In this document: positions 1-6,333 of the stretch, in pieces
Layout: the number at the start of each line of letters is the position of its first letter
Position numbering within the stretch: the first letter of the stretch is position 1
NCBI GenBank assembly: GCA_034437615.1
Contig: DAOTTW010000407.1
Coordinates: 1-15,834, forward strand
From: DAOTTW01 sp034437615
GTDB taxonomy: Bacteria > Chloroflexota > Anaerolineae > Aggregatilineales > Phototrophicaceae
Direction of reading: 5' to 3'
DNA: 15,834 nucleotides
Program-made: the position numbers and the translations under genes
Notes under the pieces: model-generated
What the model saw: the letters and a program-made list of their open reading frames with translations, nothing else
Database searches by the model: none
Told to the model about the DNA's origin: nothing

Positions 1-32
1 GACAACAATGGAGAGGGGGAAGCAAGCCGTTT

Positions 33-77
33 AAAGCCCCTCTCCCAGTGCCAAAGGCACGTTCGGGAGAGGGGTTT
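33..77. repeat. Nested palindromic intergenic repeat
   Basis: Ten-base arms at 37-46 (CCCCTCTCCC) and 65-74 (GGGAGAGGGG) are perfectly complementary. They enclose a second perfect hairpin, GTGCC-AAA-GGCAC, at 48-60. Three flanking A/T pairs extend the outer stem past a bulged G. The part-copy GAGAGGGGG at 11-19 suggests a second unit just upstream. No T-run follows, so this looks like a dispersed palindromic element rather than a clean terminator. It may mark the end of an upstream transcript. The repeated nature is inferred from its style, because only one full copy lies in this window. Confidence 0.6.
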
Positions 78-138
78 GGGGTGAGGGCTGAGTAGTTACG
101 TACAAATTGACATTGCGCATAAGTATACAGTTTGAATG

Positions 139-168
139 TTGTGCACTGTGGCGGTTTGTCGCTATAAT
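139..168 (+). promoter_or_regulatory. Candidate sigma-70 promoter for the livF-like gene
   Basis: TTGTGC at 139-144 and a perfect TATAAT at 163-168 are separated by 18 bases, and the -10 lies 47 bases before the start codon. The -35 matches the consensus at four of six bases. No better -35/-10 pair was found between the palindromic repeat and the gene. Confidence 0.4.
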
Positions 169-215
169 CAGCCATCTTAACAACCAGAAAGAAGCATAAA
201 GTAGGATAACACTTC

Positions 216-926
216 ATGAGCCAACCACTGCTTGAGGTGCAAGACCTGCACACAAGCTACGGCGCGATTCGTGCACTACGCGGCGTCAGCTTCGACATTC
301 ACGAGGGGCAGGTTGTCAGCCTGATCGGTGCCAATGGCGCGGGTAAATCTACGACACTCAATAGCATCAGCGGCTTGCTCAAACCGCGCAACGGCAGCAT
401 CCGCTTTCTTGGGCGTGACATCACCGGCTGGCGTGCAGACCGCATTACAAAAACGGGTCTGATACAGGTGCCCGAAGGTCGGCAGATCATCGCCAATATG
501 ACCGTGTTTGAGAACCTGCTGATCGGCACCCACATCCGACAGGATAACGAGATTGATAGCGACCTGGGAGAAATTTTTCAGCGCTTTCCGCGTCTAAACG
601 AGCGCCGGAGCCAGAAGGCCGGTTTGCTCAGTGGCGGTGAGCAGCAGATGCTCGCCGTTGGTCGCGCCCTGATGATGCGCCCGCGCTTACTGATGCTGGA
701 TGAACCAAGTATGGGCTTAGCGCCACTGCTGGTCAATGAAGTCTTCGGCATCATCGAGATGATTAAGCAGCAGCAAATTTCGATCTTGCTGGTGGAGCAA
801 AATGCCCGTAAAGCGCTACAGGTAGCCGATTACATTTATGTGCTGGAACGCGGCGAAATCGTAAAATCCGGCCCTGCGGAGGCGTTGCGGCGTGATGAAG
901 CGGTTGTATCGGCTTATCTGGGTTAA
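216..926 (+). CDS. LivF-type ABC transporter ATP-binding protein (orphan)
   Basis: This is a 236-residue ATPase of the LivF branch of branched-chain amino acid (HAAT) transporters, cytoplasmic and acting under the membrane permeases. Visible motifs are Walker A GANGAGKST (38-46), ABC signature LSGGE (138-142) and Walker B ending in Asp162-Glu163 within LLMLDEPSMGL. The segment LLVEQN replaces the usual H-loop histidine, which is normal for LivF. The protein ends in SAYLG, also typical, and its length is normal. The ATG at 216 has AGGA at 203-206. The gene lies downstream of a candidate promoter, and its 3' end overlaps the kinase start by 35 bases, so the two are probably co-transcribed. No livG, livH, livM or binding-protein gene is in the window, so substrate and partners are unknown. 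The family assignment is secure; amino acid transport itself is inferred. Confidence 0.9.
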   Translation: MSQPLLEVQDLHTSYGAIRALRGVSFDIHEGQVVSLIGANGAGKSTTLNSISGLLKPRNGSIRFLGRDITGWRADRITKTGLIQVPEGRQIIANMTVFENLLIGTHIRQDNEIDSDLGEIFQRFPRLNERRSQKAGLLSGGEQQMLAVGRALMMRPRLLMLDEPSMGLAPLLVNEVFGIIEMIKQQQISILLVEQNARKALQVADYIYVLERGEIVKSGPAEALRRDEAVVSAYLG

Positions 927-2175
927 TCGTCATCGCCTGAAGCACCCACTGCCCCTTTCGCTACTGACGCTGACCATTGCACTTGGCAGCGTTGTGATCG
1001 TGGGTGGCATCATCCTGAACCTGAGCAGCGATGAAATCTACCAGCTTATTTTCATCATGTGCGGCACCGGTATCGCGACGACGATCACATCATACGGCTT
1101 GTATCGCAGCGGCTTATTGCATCATCTCGGCAGCTTACGCTGGGCATTGATGTTGATTGTGCTGTTCACAGTCGGGTTAATTTTGCTGATTATGTGGTTC
1201 CTCGCCCGCCTGCTGTTCCTCGATTCGCATTACATCACCATAGCAGCAACCATGCTGGTTTTCGCTGGTCTCGCAGCGATTAGCTTCGGCTTCTTCGTAT
1301 CCAAAGCCATCATCGACCGCCTGACCAAACTAGCACAAGCTGCGGGGGATGTCGCTGGGGGCGACCTGACGACACGCCTGAACGTTCAGGGTAACGACGA
1401 AATTGCACAACTGACGCGGGATTTCAACACGATGGCGCACAATCTACAAGCTGTGGACGAGCAAAAGCGGCTGCTTGAACAAACGCGGCGTGACCTGATC
1501 GCGTGGGTATCACATGATCTACGCACACCGTTGACCTCTATGCGCGTGATGATTGAGTCGCTGGTGGATGGCGTTATCGCAGACGATGAGACACAGAAGC
1601 GCTACCTGCATAGCAGCCTGAGCGAAATCGAGCACCTGAACCACCTGATTGACGACCTATTCGAGCTAGCGAAACTCGACGTGGGCCACATTGACCTGAA
1701 CTTACAGCCTACAGCCATTGGTGATCTGATCTCGGATACGCTAAGCGCGATGAGCGAGAAAGCCCGCAAAAAGCAGATTACACTGGATGGTCGTATCGCG
1801 CTGGATGTGGACATTGTGCAATGTGCGCCGGATAAAATTCAGCGCGTGCTACACAACCTGATTGACAACGCGCTGCAATACACCCCATCCGGCGAAAACG
1901 TGCGCGTGCGGGCTTATCATTGCAATGTCGGCATACAGGTAGACGTGAACAACACAGGCATGACCATTCCAGAGGATGTGCTGCCGAACCTATTTGAGAG
2001 CTTTTACCGAGGCGAACGCTCACGCACCACGTCGAACGATGGGACACGCGGCACCGGGCTAGGTCTGGCGATTGCACGCGGCTTCATCGAAGCGCATCAG
2101 GGCCACATCTGGGCAGAAAGCACCGACAGCGCCGGGACCACGTTCAGTTTTATCCTGCCCCATCGCCCTGCATAG
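892..2175 (+). CDS. Membrane sensor histidine kinase (HAMP-HisKA-HATPase)
   Basis: This 427-residue kinase should autophosphorylate on a histidine and pass the phosphate to a response regulator. Four hydrophobic helices (about 20-43, 50-71, 82-110 and 114-137) are joined by very short loops, so there is no extracytoplasmic sensor domain. A HAMP linker follows (about 138-190). HisKA carries the H-box SHDLRTPL with phospho-acceptor His208. HATPase_c shows the N-box Asn326, an F-box around LFESFYRGE and the G2 motif GTGLGL (387-392). The G1 box reads NNTGMTIP, with Asn354 where Asp is usual, a variant also found in CusS-like kinases, so activity need not be lost. The GTG start at 892 is nine bases after GGAGG (878-882); an ATG three bases later is an alternative. 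The start lies inside the livF-like gene, suggesting translational coupling. No response regulator is adjacent within the window. The signal is unknown. Confidence 0.9.
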   Translation: MMKRLYRLIWVNRHRLKHPLPLSLLTLTIALGSVVIVGGIILNLSSDEIYQLIFIMCGTGIATTITSYGLYRSGLLHHLGSLRWALMLIVLFTVGLILLIMWFLARLLFLDSHYITIAATMLVFAGLAAISFGFFVSKAIIDRLTKLAQAAGDVAGGDLTTRLNVQGNDEIAQLTRDFNTMAHNLQAVDEQKRLLEQTRRDLIAWVSHDLRTPLTSMRVMIESLVDGVIADDETQKRYLHSSLSEIEHLNHLIDDLFELAKLDVGHIDLNLQPTAIGDLISDTLSAMSEKARKKQITLDGRIALDVDIVQCAPDKIQRVLHNLIDNALQYTPSGENVRVRAYHCNVGIQVDVNNTGMTIPEDVLPNLFESFYRGERSRTTSNDGTRGTGLGLAIARGFIEAHQGHIWAESTDSAGTTFSFILPHRPA

Positions 2176-2548
2176 CGCCACTACCGCAAGGATGTTTAAT
2201 TTAGATACACTAAACTAGACTCGCGCTCTCTGTTTGAAAAAGACACACTTCACTTGACCCCCGCACTGATCGCTGGGCGTTGGATTTCAACACACTATTT
2301 TCTTCCAGTTGGGGGGATTCAATGTGTCGATCTTGCACCCTGCTCCCCGGCATGGCCAGTGACGTTAGAGCCGCCTGCCCCCTGTGATGCTTCAGGCGCT
2401 TGTGTTACAACAGACGGCAGACGGCATTAGCTCGGTACTGTGGCAGGTGTCAGGCATTACCTGACACCTGCTGGCCTGCACCGCGCACAAGCCTGCGTAC
2501 AAGACACCAATACACACGCAAGATACTAGAACACGAGGAGTACGACAT
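2176..2548. other. Non-coding gap between the kinase and gpmI
   Basis: I see no supported gene in these 373 bases. A small hairpin (TTTAG/CTAAA, 2200-2214) lies just after the kinase stop but has no T-run. A perfect inverted repeat at 2443-2471 is listed separately. No -35/-10 pair with good spacing could be identified, although gpmI presumably needs a promoter here. No riboswitch class was recognised. Confidence 0.5.
2443..2471. promoter_or_regulatory. Perfect 12-bp-arm inverted repeat upstream of gpmI
   Basis: GCAGGTGTCAGG (2443-2454) and CCTGACACCTGC (2460-2471) are exact reverse complements around the five-base spacer CATTA. Two G·T pairs could lengthen the stem. It ends 77 bases before the gpmI start. 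No T-run follows on either strand, so it is unlikely to be an intrinsic terminator. It could be an operator for a dimeric regulator, a leader hairpin, or a short palindromic repeat. Confidence 0.55.
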
Positions 2549-4096
2549 ATGGCTGTACGGCCTGTAATGCTGCTGATATTGGACGGTTGGGGTATACGAG
2601 AGATGGAAGACGGCAACGCGCCGAAATTGGCTAATACGCCGAATTATGACCGTTGGCTGCGTACTCAGGAGCGCTCCGTCATTGATGCATCCGAAGAATG
2701 GGTCGGCCTTGTGCCCGGACAGATGGGTAACAGCGAGGTCGGCCATCTGAATTTAGGTGCCGGTCGCGTTGTCTATCAAGACATCTCGCGCATCGAAAAT
2801 GCTATCAAACAAGACACGCTGCGCCAGATGGAGCCGTTAGTAAACGCGATGGAGCACGTCAAGCGCAACAACTCGAAGCTGCACCTGATTGGACTTGTCA
2901 GTGATGGAGGTGTACACAGCCATGAGGATCACCTGTATGCGTTGTTGGACATCACAAAAGCCGAAGGCATCAATCCGGTGATCCACGTCATTACAGATGG
3001 CCGAGACACCCCCGCACACTCTGGTAAAGGTTATGTGGAGAAGCTAGAGCAATACATCGCAGACCACAATCAGGGACGCATCGCGACTGTAAGCGGACGC
3101 TATTATGCGATGGACCGTGATAAGCGCTGGGAACGCACGCAAAGGGCCTATGATGCCATTGTCCATCAGCAAGCTGACCGCAAAAGCGCTACCGCATCTG
3201 CTGTGGTTCAACAATCATACGACGACGGTGTGACAGATGAGTTTATCCTGCCCGCACTCGTGGGCGATCAGGGCGACCTCAAGCTCGAAGCGAATGACGT
3301 TGTGTTGTTCTACAATTTTCGTGCGGACCGCGTGCGTCAGATTGTGGAGGCTCTGTATTTGCCAGAGGACCAACCAGAAGGCTTTGCGGGTCAAAAGGTC
3401 GATGATGTGCATATCGTCACCTTCACGCGCTACATGGACGCCGAAAAACTGCCTGTCCCGGTCCTGTTCGACATCGACATCGTGCCAAATACGCTGTCAG
3501 AGGTCATTAGTAATGCGGGGATGACGCAATATCATTCGGCAGAGACCGAGAAATACCCGCATGTGACCTATTTCTTCAATGGGCGTAACGAAACCCTTTA
3601 TCCCGGCGAAGAGCGCAAGATCGTGCCCTCACCGAAGGTCGCGACGTATGATCTGAAGCCAGAGATGAGCGCCTATGAGCTAACCGAAGCCACGCTGGAG
3701 CGCATCCAGAACGCCGACGATGATTTCATCCTGGTTAACTACGCCAACCCGGATATGGTCGGTCATACGGGGTCGTTGGAAGCGGCGATCAAAGCAGTGG
3801 AAACCGTCGATGAGTGCGTGGGCAAGCTGGTGCAAGCGGTCAACGATAAAGGTGGTGTCGCTATTGTCACGGCAGATCATGGCAATTGTGACCGTATGAT
3901 TGAACATGCTACCGGGCAACCGCACACTTATCACACGATCAATCCAGTCGGCCTGTTCGTGATCGGCAGCGGTTATTATCGTTTGCGCCCACGTGGTAAG
4001 CTGGCCGACGTTGCGCCGACCGTGCTTGACTTGCTTGGGCTGGATAAACCGCAGGAGATGACAGGTGTCAGCCTGATAGATGTGTATGTTGATTAA
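2549..4096 (+). CDS. gpmI: 2,3-bisphosphoglycerate-independent phosphoglycerate mutase
   Basis: This cytosolic glycolysis/gluconeogenesis enzyme interconverts 3- and 2-phosphoglycerate through a phosphoserine intermediate, using two divalent metal ions (usually Mn2+). The 515-residue length is normal. Asp12 (LLILDGWG) and Ser62 in the motif MGNSEVGH are the metal ligand and catalytic serine, with numbering matching the well-studied Geobacillus enzyme. VSDGGVHSH includes His123, ITDGRD includes Asp153, and the C-terminal TADHGN carries metal ligands Asp443 and His444. The ATG is eight bases after GAGGAG (2535-2540), a strong ribosome binding site. It appears to be a single-gene unit, preceded by an inverted repeat and followed by a hairpin array and T-run. 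All key residues I can place are present. Confidence 0.97.
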   Translation: MAVRPVMLLILDGWGIREMEDGNAPKLANTPNYDRWLRTQERSVIDASEEWVGLVPGQMGNSEVGHLNLGAGRVVYQDISRIENAIKQDTLRQMEPLVNAMEHVKRNNSKLHLIGLVSDGGVHSHEDHLYALLDITKAEGINPVIHVITDGRDTPAHSGKGYVEKLEQYIADHNQGRIATVSGRYYAMDRDKRWERTQRAYDAIVHQQADRKSATASAVVQQSYDDGVTDEFILPALVGDQGDLKLEANDVVLFYNFRADRVRQIVEALYLPEDQPEGFAGQKVDDVHIVTFTRYMDAEKLPVPVLFDIDIVPNTLSEVISNAGMTQYHSAETEKYPHVTYFFNGRNETLYPGEERKIVPSPKVATYDLKPEMSAYELTEATLERIQNADDDFILVNYANPDMVGHTGSLEAAIKAVETVDECVGKLVQAVNDKGGVAIVTADHGNCDRMIEHATGQPHTYHTINPVGLFVIGSGYYRLRPRGKLADVAPTVLDLLGLDKPQEMTGVSLIDVYVD

Positions 4097-4137
4097 CTGA
4101 GTAAGGCCATCCCAACAAAATAATTGACACGGTTTGC

Positions 4138-4197
4138 GGACACGGCAAGCCGTGTCCCTACGAATGATGTCCTGTAGGGACACCCTTCTGGGTGTCC
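4138..4197. repeat. Double-hairpin intergenic repeat after gpmI
   Basis: Two perfect hairpins stand in series: GGACACGGC-AA-GCCGTGTCC (4138-4157) and GGACACCC-TTCT-GGGTGTCC (4178-4197). A third, competing pairing links GTCCCTAC (4154-4161) with GTAGGGAC (4174-4181), so the unit can refold. The layout resembles the GTAGGGACACGGC-type palindromic elements found between genes in many environmental bacteria. It lies between convergent genes and may also help end transcription on either strand. Other copies elsewhere in the genome are inferred, not seen. Confidence 0.6.
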
Positions 4198-4199
4198 GA

Positions 4200-4228
4200 G
4201 CGGCGTCAGCCGCATTGCTTGTTTTTTT
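4200..4228 (+). terminator. Likely terminator of gpmI
   Basis: The hairpin GCGGC-GTCA-GCCGC (4200-4213) is followed eight bases later by seven Ts (4222-4228). The gap between stem and T-run is longer than ideal, so the strength is uncertain. The T-run overlaps the stop codon of the oppositely oriented prenyltransferase gene, a compact convergent arrangement. Confidence 0.5.
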
Positions 4229-5129
4229 AGCTGGAAAAGCCTAAAGCCAGCAACCCCCAACCGATAGCCTGTGCCAGCATAAGCGCAACCATTGCGTTGA
4301 CGCTGGCATGAGGTGCATCAGTGCGGGTGTAGCGCAGCCACGCCCAAGCAACCATCGGCATCACAGGTAAATAGAATATGCTGACCTCTGCTGGTATCTG
4401 CCCTACCCACGCCAAAACCGTAAACGAACCCACGAATATCAAGCAGATAGCGCTGTACAGAAGCCGCAACTGCTCGCTGCTGAACTTGGTGGCCAGCGTA
4501 TACTTACCGACCTGTGCATCTGCTTTGCGGTCCGCGTAGGTCGTCGCCAGCAAATTTGTGAAGTCCAGCGCTACAAATGGGATTGAGATAAGCATGACCG
4601 TCGGGCTGATGCTGTTCGATACGCTTGCGTAACCAAAAAGCGGCAGCAGCAAGCCGCCCAGTAATGCATTATCCAGTTCCCCCCAGCCGCGCCAGCCTAA
4701 TTGCAGAGGTGGCAAGGAGTACATCCAGCCGAAGAACGCGCCAACCAGCAGGATTAGGATTGTTGCCAGGTTCATCAGGCCAAACGTCAGGCCGACAGAG
4801 GCGGCCCCTAATCCCAATGTCAGGGTCACCCATGCCGCCAGTAGCGTATGCGAGCGCCGGATCAGGCCGACTGCGCCGCTGCCACCTGAGTAAGGTGTTG
4901 GCACGGTGATCTGATCTGTTTCGTAGTCAGCGTACTCATTGGCATAATGGATTGACATGGATACCAACGTCAGCACAGCAAAAGCATACAGGGCGTGCGC
5001 TGTGGTTGTGGTGTAACCGTTGGCTTGAGCGATGAAGACGCCGGTCAGCGCGACAAGCCACACAGAGACGATCTGTGCAGGGCGCGACATGGCGAAAAGT
5101 GCACGGGTATAGCGATGGGCGGTAGTCAT
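4227..5129 (-). CDS. UbiA/MenA-family prenyltransferase
   Basis: This 300-residue polytopic membrane protein has about eight or nine hydrophobic helices and belongs to the UbiA superfamily, which attaches polyprenyl chains to aromatic acceptors. The first Asp-rich motif is NEYADYETD (Asn64, Asp68, Asp72). The second is YADRKAD (Asp200, Asp204) followed by VGKYTLATKF. These Mg2+-pyrophosphate-binding motifs, especially the GKyTLAtkf tail, resemble MenA (1,4-dihydroxy-2-naphthoate polyprenyltransferase) of menaquinone synthesis. Without neighbouring men genes, chlorophyll-, heme- or lipid-type substrates cannot be excluded. On the minus strand an AGAGGA ribosome binding site lies about nine bases before the ATG at 5129. 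The gene stands alone: it converges with gpmI and diverges from the DUF427 gene. The family is certain; the exact reaction is not. Confidence 0.88.
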   Translation of the reverse strand: MTTAHRYTRALFAMSRPAQIVSVWLVALTGVFIAQANGYTTTTAHALYAFAVLTLVSMSIHYANEYADYETDQITVPTPYSGGSGAVGLIRRSHTLLAAWVTLTLGLGAASVGLTFGLMNLATILILLVGAFFGWMYSLPPLQLGWRGWGELDNALLGGLLLPLFGYASVSNSISPTVMLISIPFVALDFTNLLATTYADRKADAQVGKYTLATKFSSEQLRLLYSAICLIFVGSFTVLAWVGQIPAEVSIFYLPVMPMVAWAWLRYTRTDAPHASVNAMVALMLAQAIGWGLLALGFSS

Positions 5130-5244
5130 GTAATGCGTCCTCTGCTTTATTCTATTTGTACGTCTACGGCGTTGTTAACTGTGTTTAAGCGAATTTGATT
5201 ATCGTAGCTTTACAGAGACATGGGCGCAGCTTGAAGGTCACAAA

Positions 5245-5286
5245 AAGCCGACGCAGCAAGGCGTATCTCTATAAGGGCATCGGCTT
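5245..5286. promoter_or_regulatory. Imperfect stem in the divergent intergenic region
   Basis: AAGCCGA (5245-5251) pairs with TCGGCTT (5280-5286). After one mismatch, two more G-C pairs continue inward. The stem ends 54 bases before the DUF427 gene and could be a leader hairpin for it. No convincing promoter for either divergent gene was found in 5130-5340. Confidence 0.25.
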
Positions 5287-5340
5287 ATTCTAATCATTGT
5301 ATGCTGCTACCCATAAGCAAACGAGAAAGGTATACATCTG

Positions 5341-5832
5341 ATGGCAAAACGCATCGAACCCGGCCCCGGCCAAGAATCCGTTTGGGACTATCCGCGTCCA
5401 CCCCGCCTAGAAAAGACCGATAGACGTGTGCGCGTCGTGTTTAACGGCGTGACAATCGCTGATACCACAGGCGCGTACCGTATCTTAGAGACGAGCCACC
5501 CACCCACTTTTTACATTCCGGCTGAGGATGTCAAGACGGAACACTTTACGTCAACACCCCGCCGTACATTCTGTGAATTTAAGGGTGCGGCTAGTTACTG
5601 GACGATACAGGTCGGTGATAAGGTCGCAGAGAACGCGGCATGGAGCTACACAACGCCGAACCCTGGCTATGCACCTGTCAAGGATTATCTGTGCTTTTAC
5701 CCAAGCCGTATGGACGCTTGTTATGTGGATGATGAGCAGGTGCAAGCACAAGAGGGCGATTTTTACGGCGGCTGGATCACGTCCAATGTGGTTGGGCCGT
5801 TCAAGGGCGGCGCGGGAACCTGGGGCTGGTAG
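5341..5832 (+). CDS. DUF427 domain protein
   Basis: This is a 163-residue soluble protein covering a complete DUF427 (COG2343) domain. Recognisable family features in order are the N-terminal PRPPR, a VFNGVTIADT strand-turn, LETSHPPTFYIP, the TFCEFKGAASYW core, a NAAWSY segment, DYLCFYP, and the C-terminal FYGGWITSNVVGPFKGG. The biochemical function of this family is unknown; it forms a small beta-rich fold. There is no signal peptide or membrane segment. GAAAGG (5324-5329) lies 11 bases before the ATG, a somewhat long spacing. The stop codon is embedded in a hairpin, and the gene seems monocistronic. The neighbours give no functional hint. Confidence 0.9.
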   Translation: MAKRIEPGPGQESVWDYPRPPRLEKTDRRVRVVFNGVTIADTTGAYRILETSHPPTFYIPAEDVKTEHFTSTPRRTFCEFKGAASYWTIQVGDKVAENAAWSYTTPNPGYAPVKDYLCFYPSRMDACYVDDEQVQAQEGDFYGGWITSNVVGPFKGGAGTWGW

Positions 5833-5887
5833 CCCCTGAGCGACAAGCGTTGCTTCAGCAACCAGAGGGGCCGCGTGTGGCCCCTTT
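5822..5887 (+). terminator. Hairpin cluster ending the DUF427 transcript
   Basis: There are three hairpins in a row. GGGGCT-GGT-AGCCCC (5822-5836) wraps the stop codon. GTTGC-TTCA-GCAAC spans 5849-5862. AGAGGGGCC/GGCCCCTTT (5864-5872 and 5879-5887) has one G·T pair. Only three Ts follow the last stem, so it is a terminator-like structure of uncertain efficiency. Confidence 0.5.
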
Positions 5888-6045
5888 GAATCAAGTGTAG
5901 TGGACTAATTTCAAGTTTCTCAGAAAATTCGTTATTTGGGGTATTCAAGGGTAAAATGGGTGCGTAGGTGGCCTTACGGGGTCAGGCGATGGGGTCAGGA
6001 GGTGTCAATAGTGGGCAATATGATTCGCATAGAGTCAGTATAAGC

Positions 6046-6075
6046 TTGCCTTAGTGCGTAAAGTTGTGGTATGCT
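6046..6075 (+). promoter_or_regulatory. Candidate extended -10 promoter for the primase-polymerase gene
   Basis: TTGCCT (6046-6051), an 18-base spacer and TATGCT (6070-6075) are preceded by TG at 6067-6068, giving a TGnTATGCT extended -10. This is one of the better promoter matches in the window. It would start transcription near 6082, about 250 bases upstream of the coding region. Confidence 0.45.
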
Positions 6076-6210
6076 ATTTGGGAGTTAGCATTTCCCGTAG
6101 AAGCATGGGGTGTCTTCTTGATTTTTAGAGGTTTTCGTATTCGTGAGCGTGACGTTTGAGGAAAAAGCCTGTGGGTGTATTTTTGAGCTTCTGATCTGAT
6201 TTAAAAAGGA

Positions 6211-6251
6211 GGGTGTCCGTATTACACCCCGTTATCTGAACACGGACACCC
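6211..6251 (+). promoter_or_regulatory. Switch-like inverted repeat in the primase-polymerase leader
   Basis: GGGTGTCCGT (6211-6220) is exactly complementary to ACGGACACCC (6242-6251) across a 21-base loop. The same left arm, GGGTGT (6211-6216), can instead pair with ACACCC (6224-6229) in a tight hairpin with a seven-base loop. A third ACACCC occurs at 6275-6280. The competing pairings could form alternative leader structures, or the palindrome could be a protein-binding site. The 9-mer GGGTGTCCG is shared with the repeat at 4190-4198. Confidence 0.45.
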
Positions 6252-6306
6252 CCGGATTAGATTAGAAACTGCTGACACCCGAGTAAGGTGATAACCAGCG
6301 TTCCCG

Positions 6307-6326
6307 CTCCTAGTGTAGGATAGGAG
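6307..6326 (+). promoter_or_regulatory. Hairpin sequestering the ribosome binding site
   Basis: CTCCTA (6307-6312) is the exact reverse complement of TAGGAG (6321-6326), with an eight-base loop. The Shine-Dalgarno AGGAG at 6322-6326 lies wholly in the 3' arm, seven bases before the TTG start at 6334. The hairpin would hide the ribosome binding site and, with the rare start codon, should keep translation low unless it is opened. Confidence 0.55.
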
Positions 6327-6333
6327 AAAAATC

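Larger units (their letters stand above)
5888..6333 (+). other. Long non-coding leader region before the primase-polymerase gene
   Basis: No gene is supported in these 446 bases. The region holds a 9-bp direct repeat GGGGTCAGG (5978-5986 and 5991-5999), a candidate extended -10 promoter (6046-6075), a large switch-like inverted repeat (6211-6251) and a hairpin over the ribosome binding site (6307-6326). The stretch 6080-6210 is AT-rich and I see nothing definite in it. If the promoter is right, the mRNA leader is about 250 bases, unusually long. An origin or initiator-binding role is possible but not shown. Confidence 0.5.

Noticed and set aside
107..129. TTGACA at 107-112 with TATACA at 124-129 as a promoter
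   Set aside because: The spacer is only 11 bases, far too short for a sigma-70 promoter. The pair at 139-168 is better.
1951..1960. Asn354 in the kinase G1 box as a sign of an inactive kinase
   Set aside because: CusS-like heavy-metal sensor kinases carry a similar N-x-G-x-x-I-P motif and are active. His208, the N-box and the G2 box are intact.
3680..4183. Minus-strand open frame of 167 codons
   Set aside because: It lies almost wholly antisense to the highly conserved gpmI coding sequence and its product has no recognisable features.
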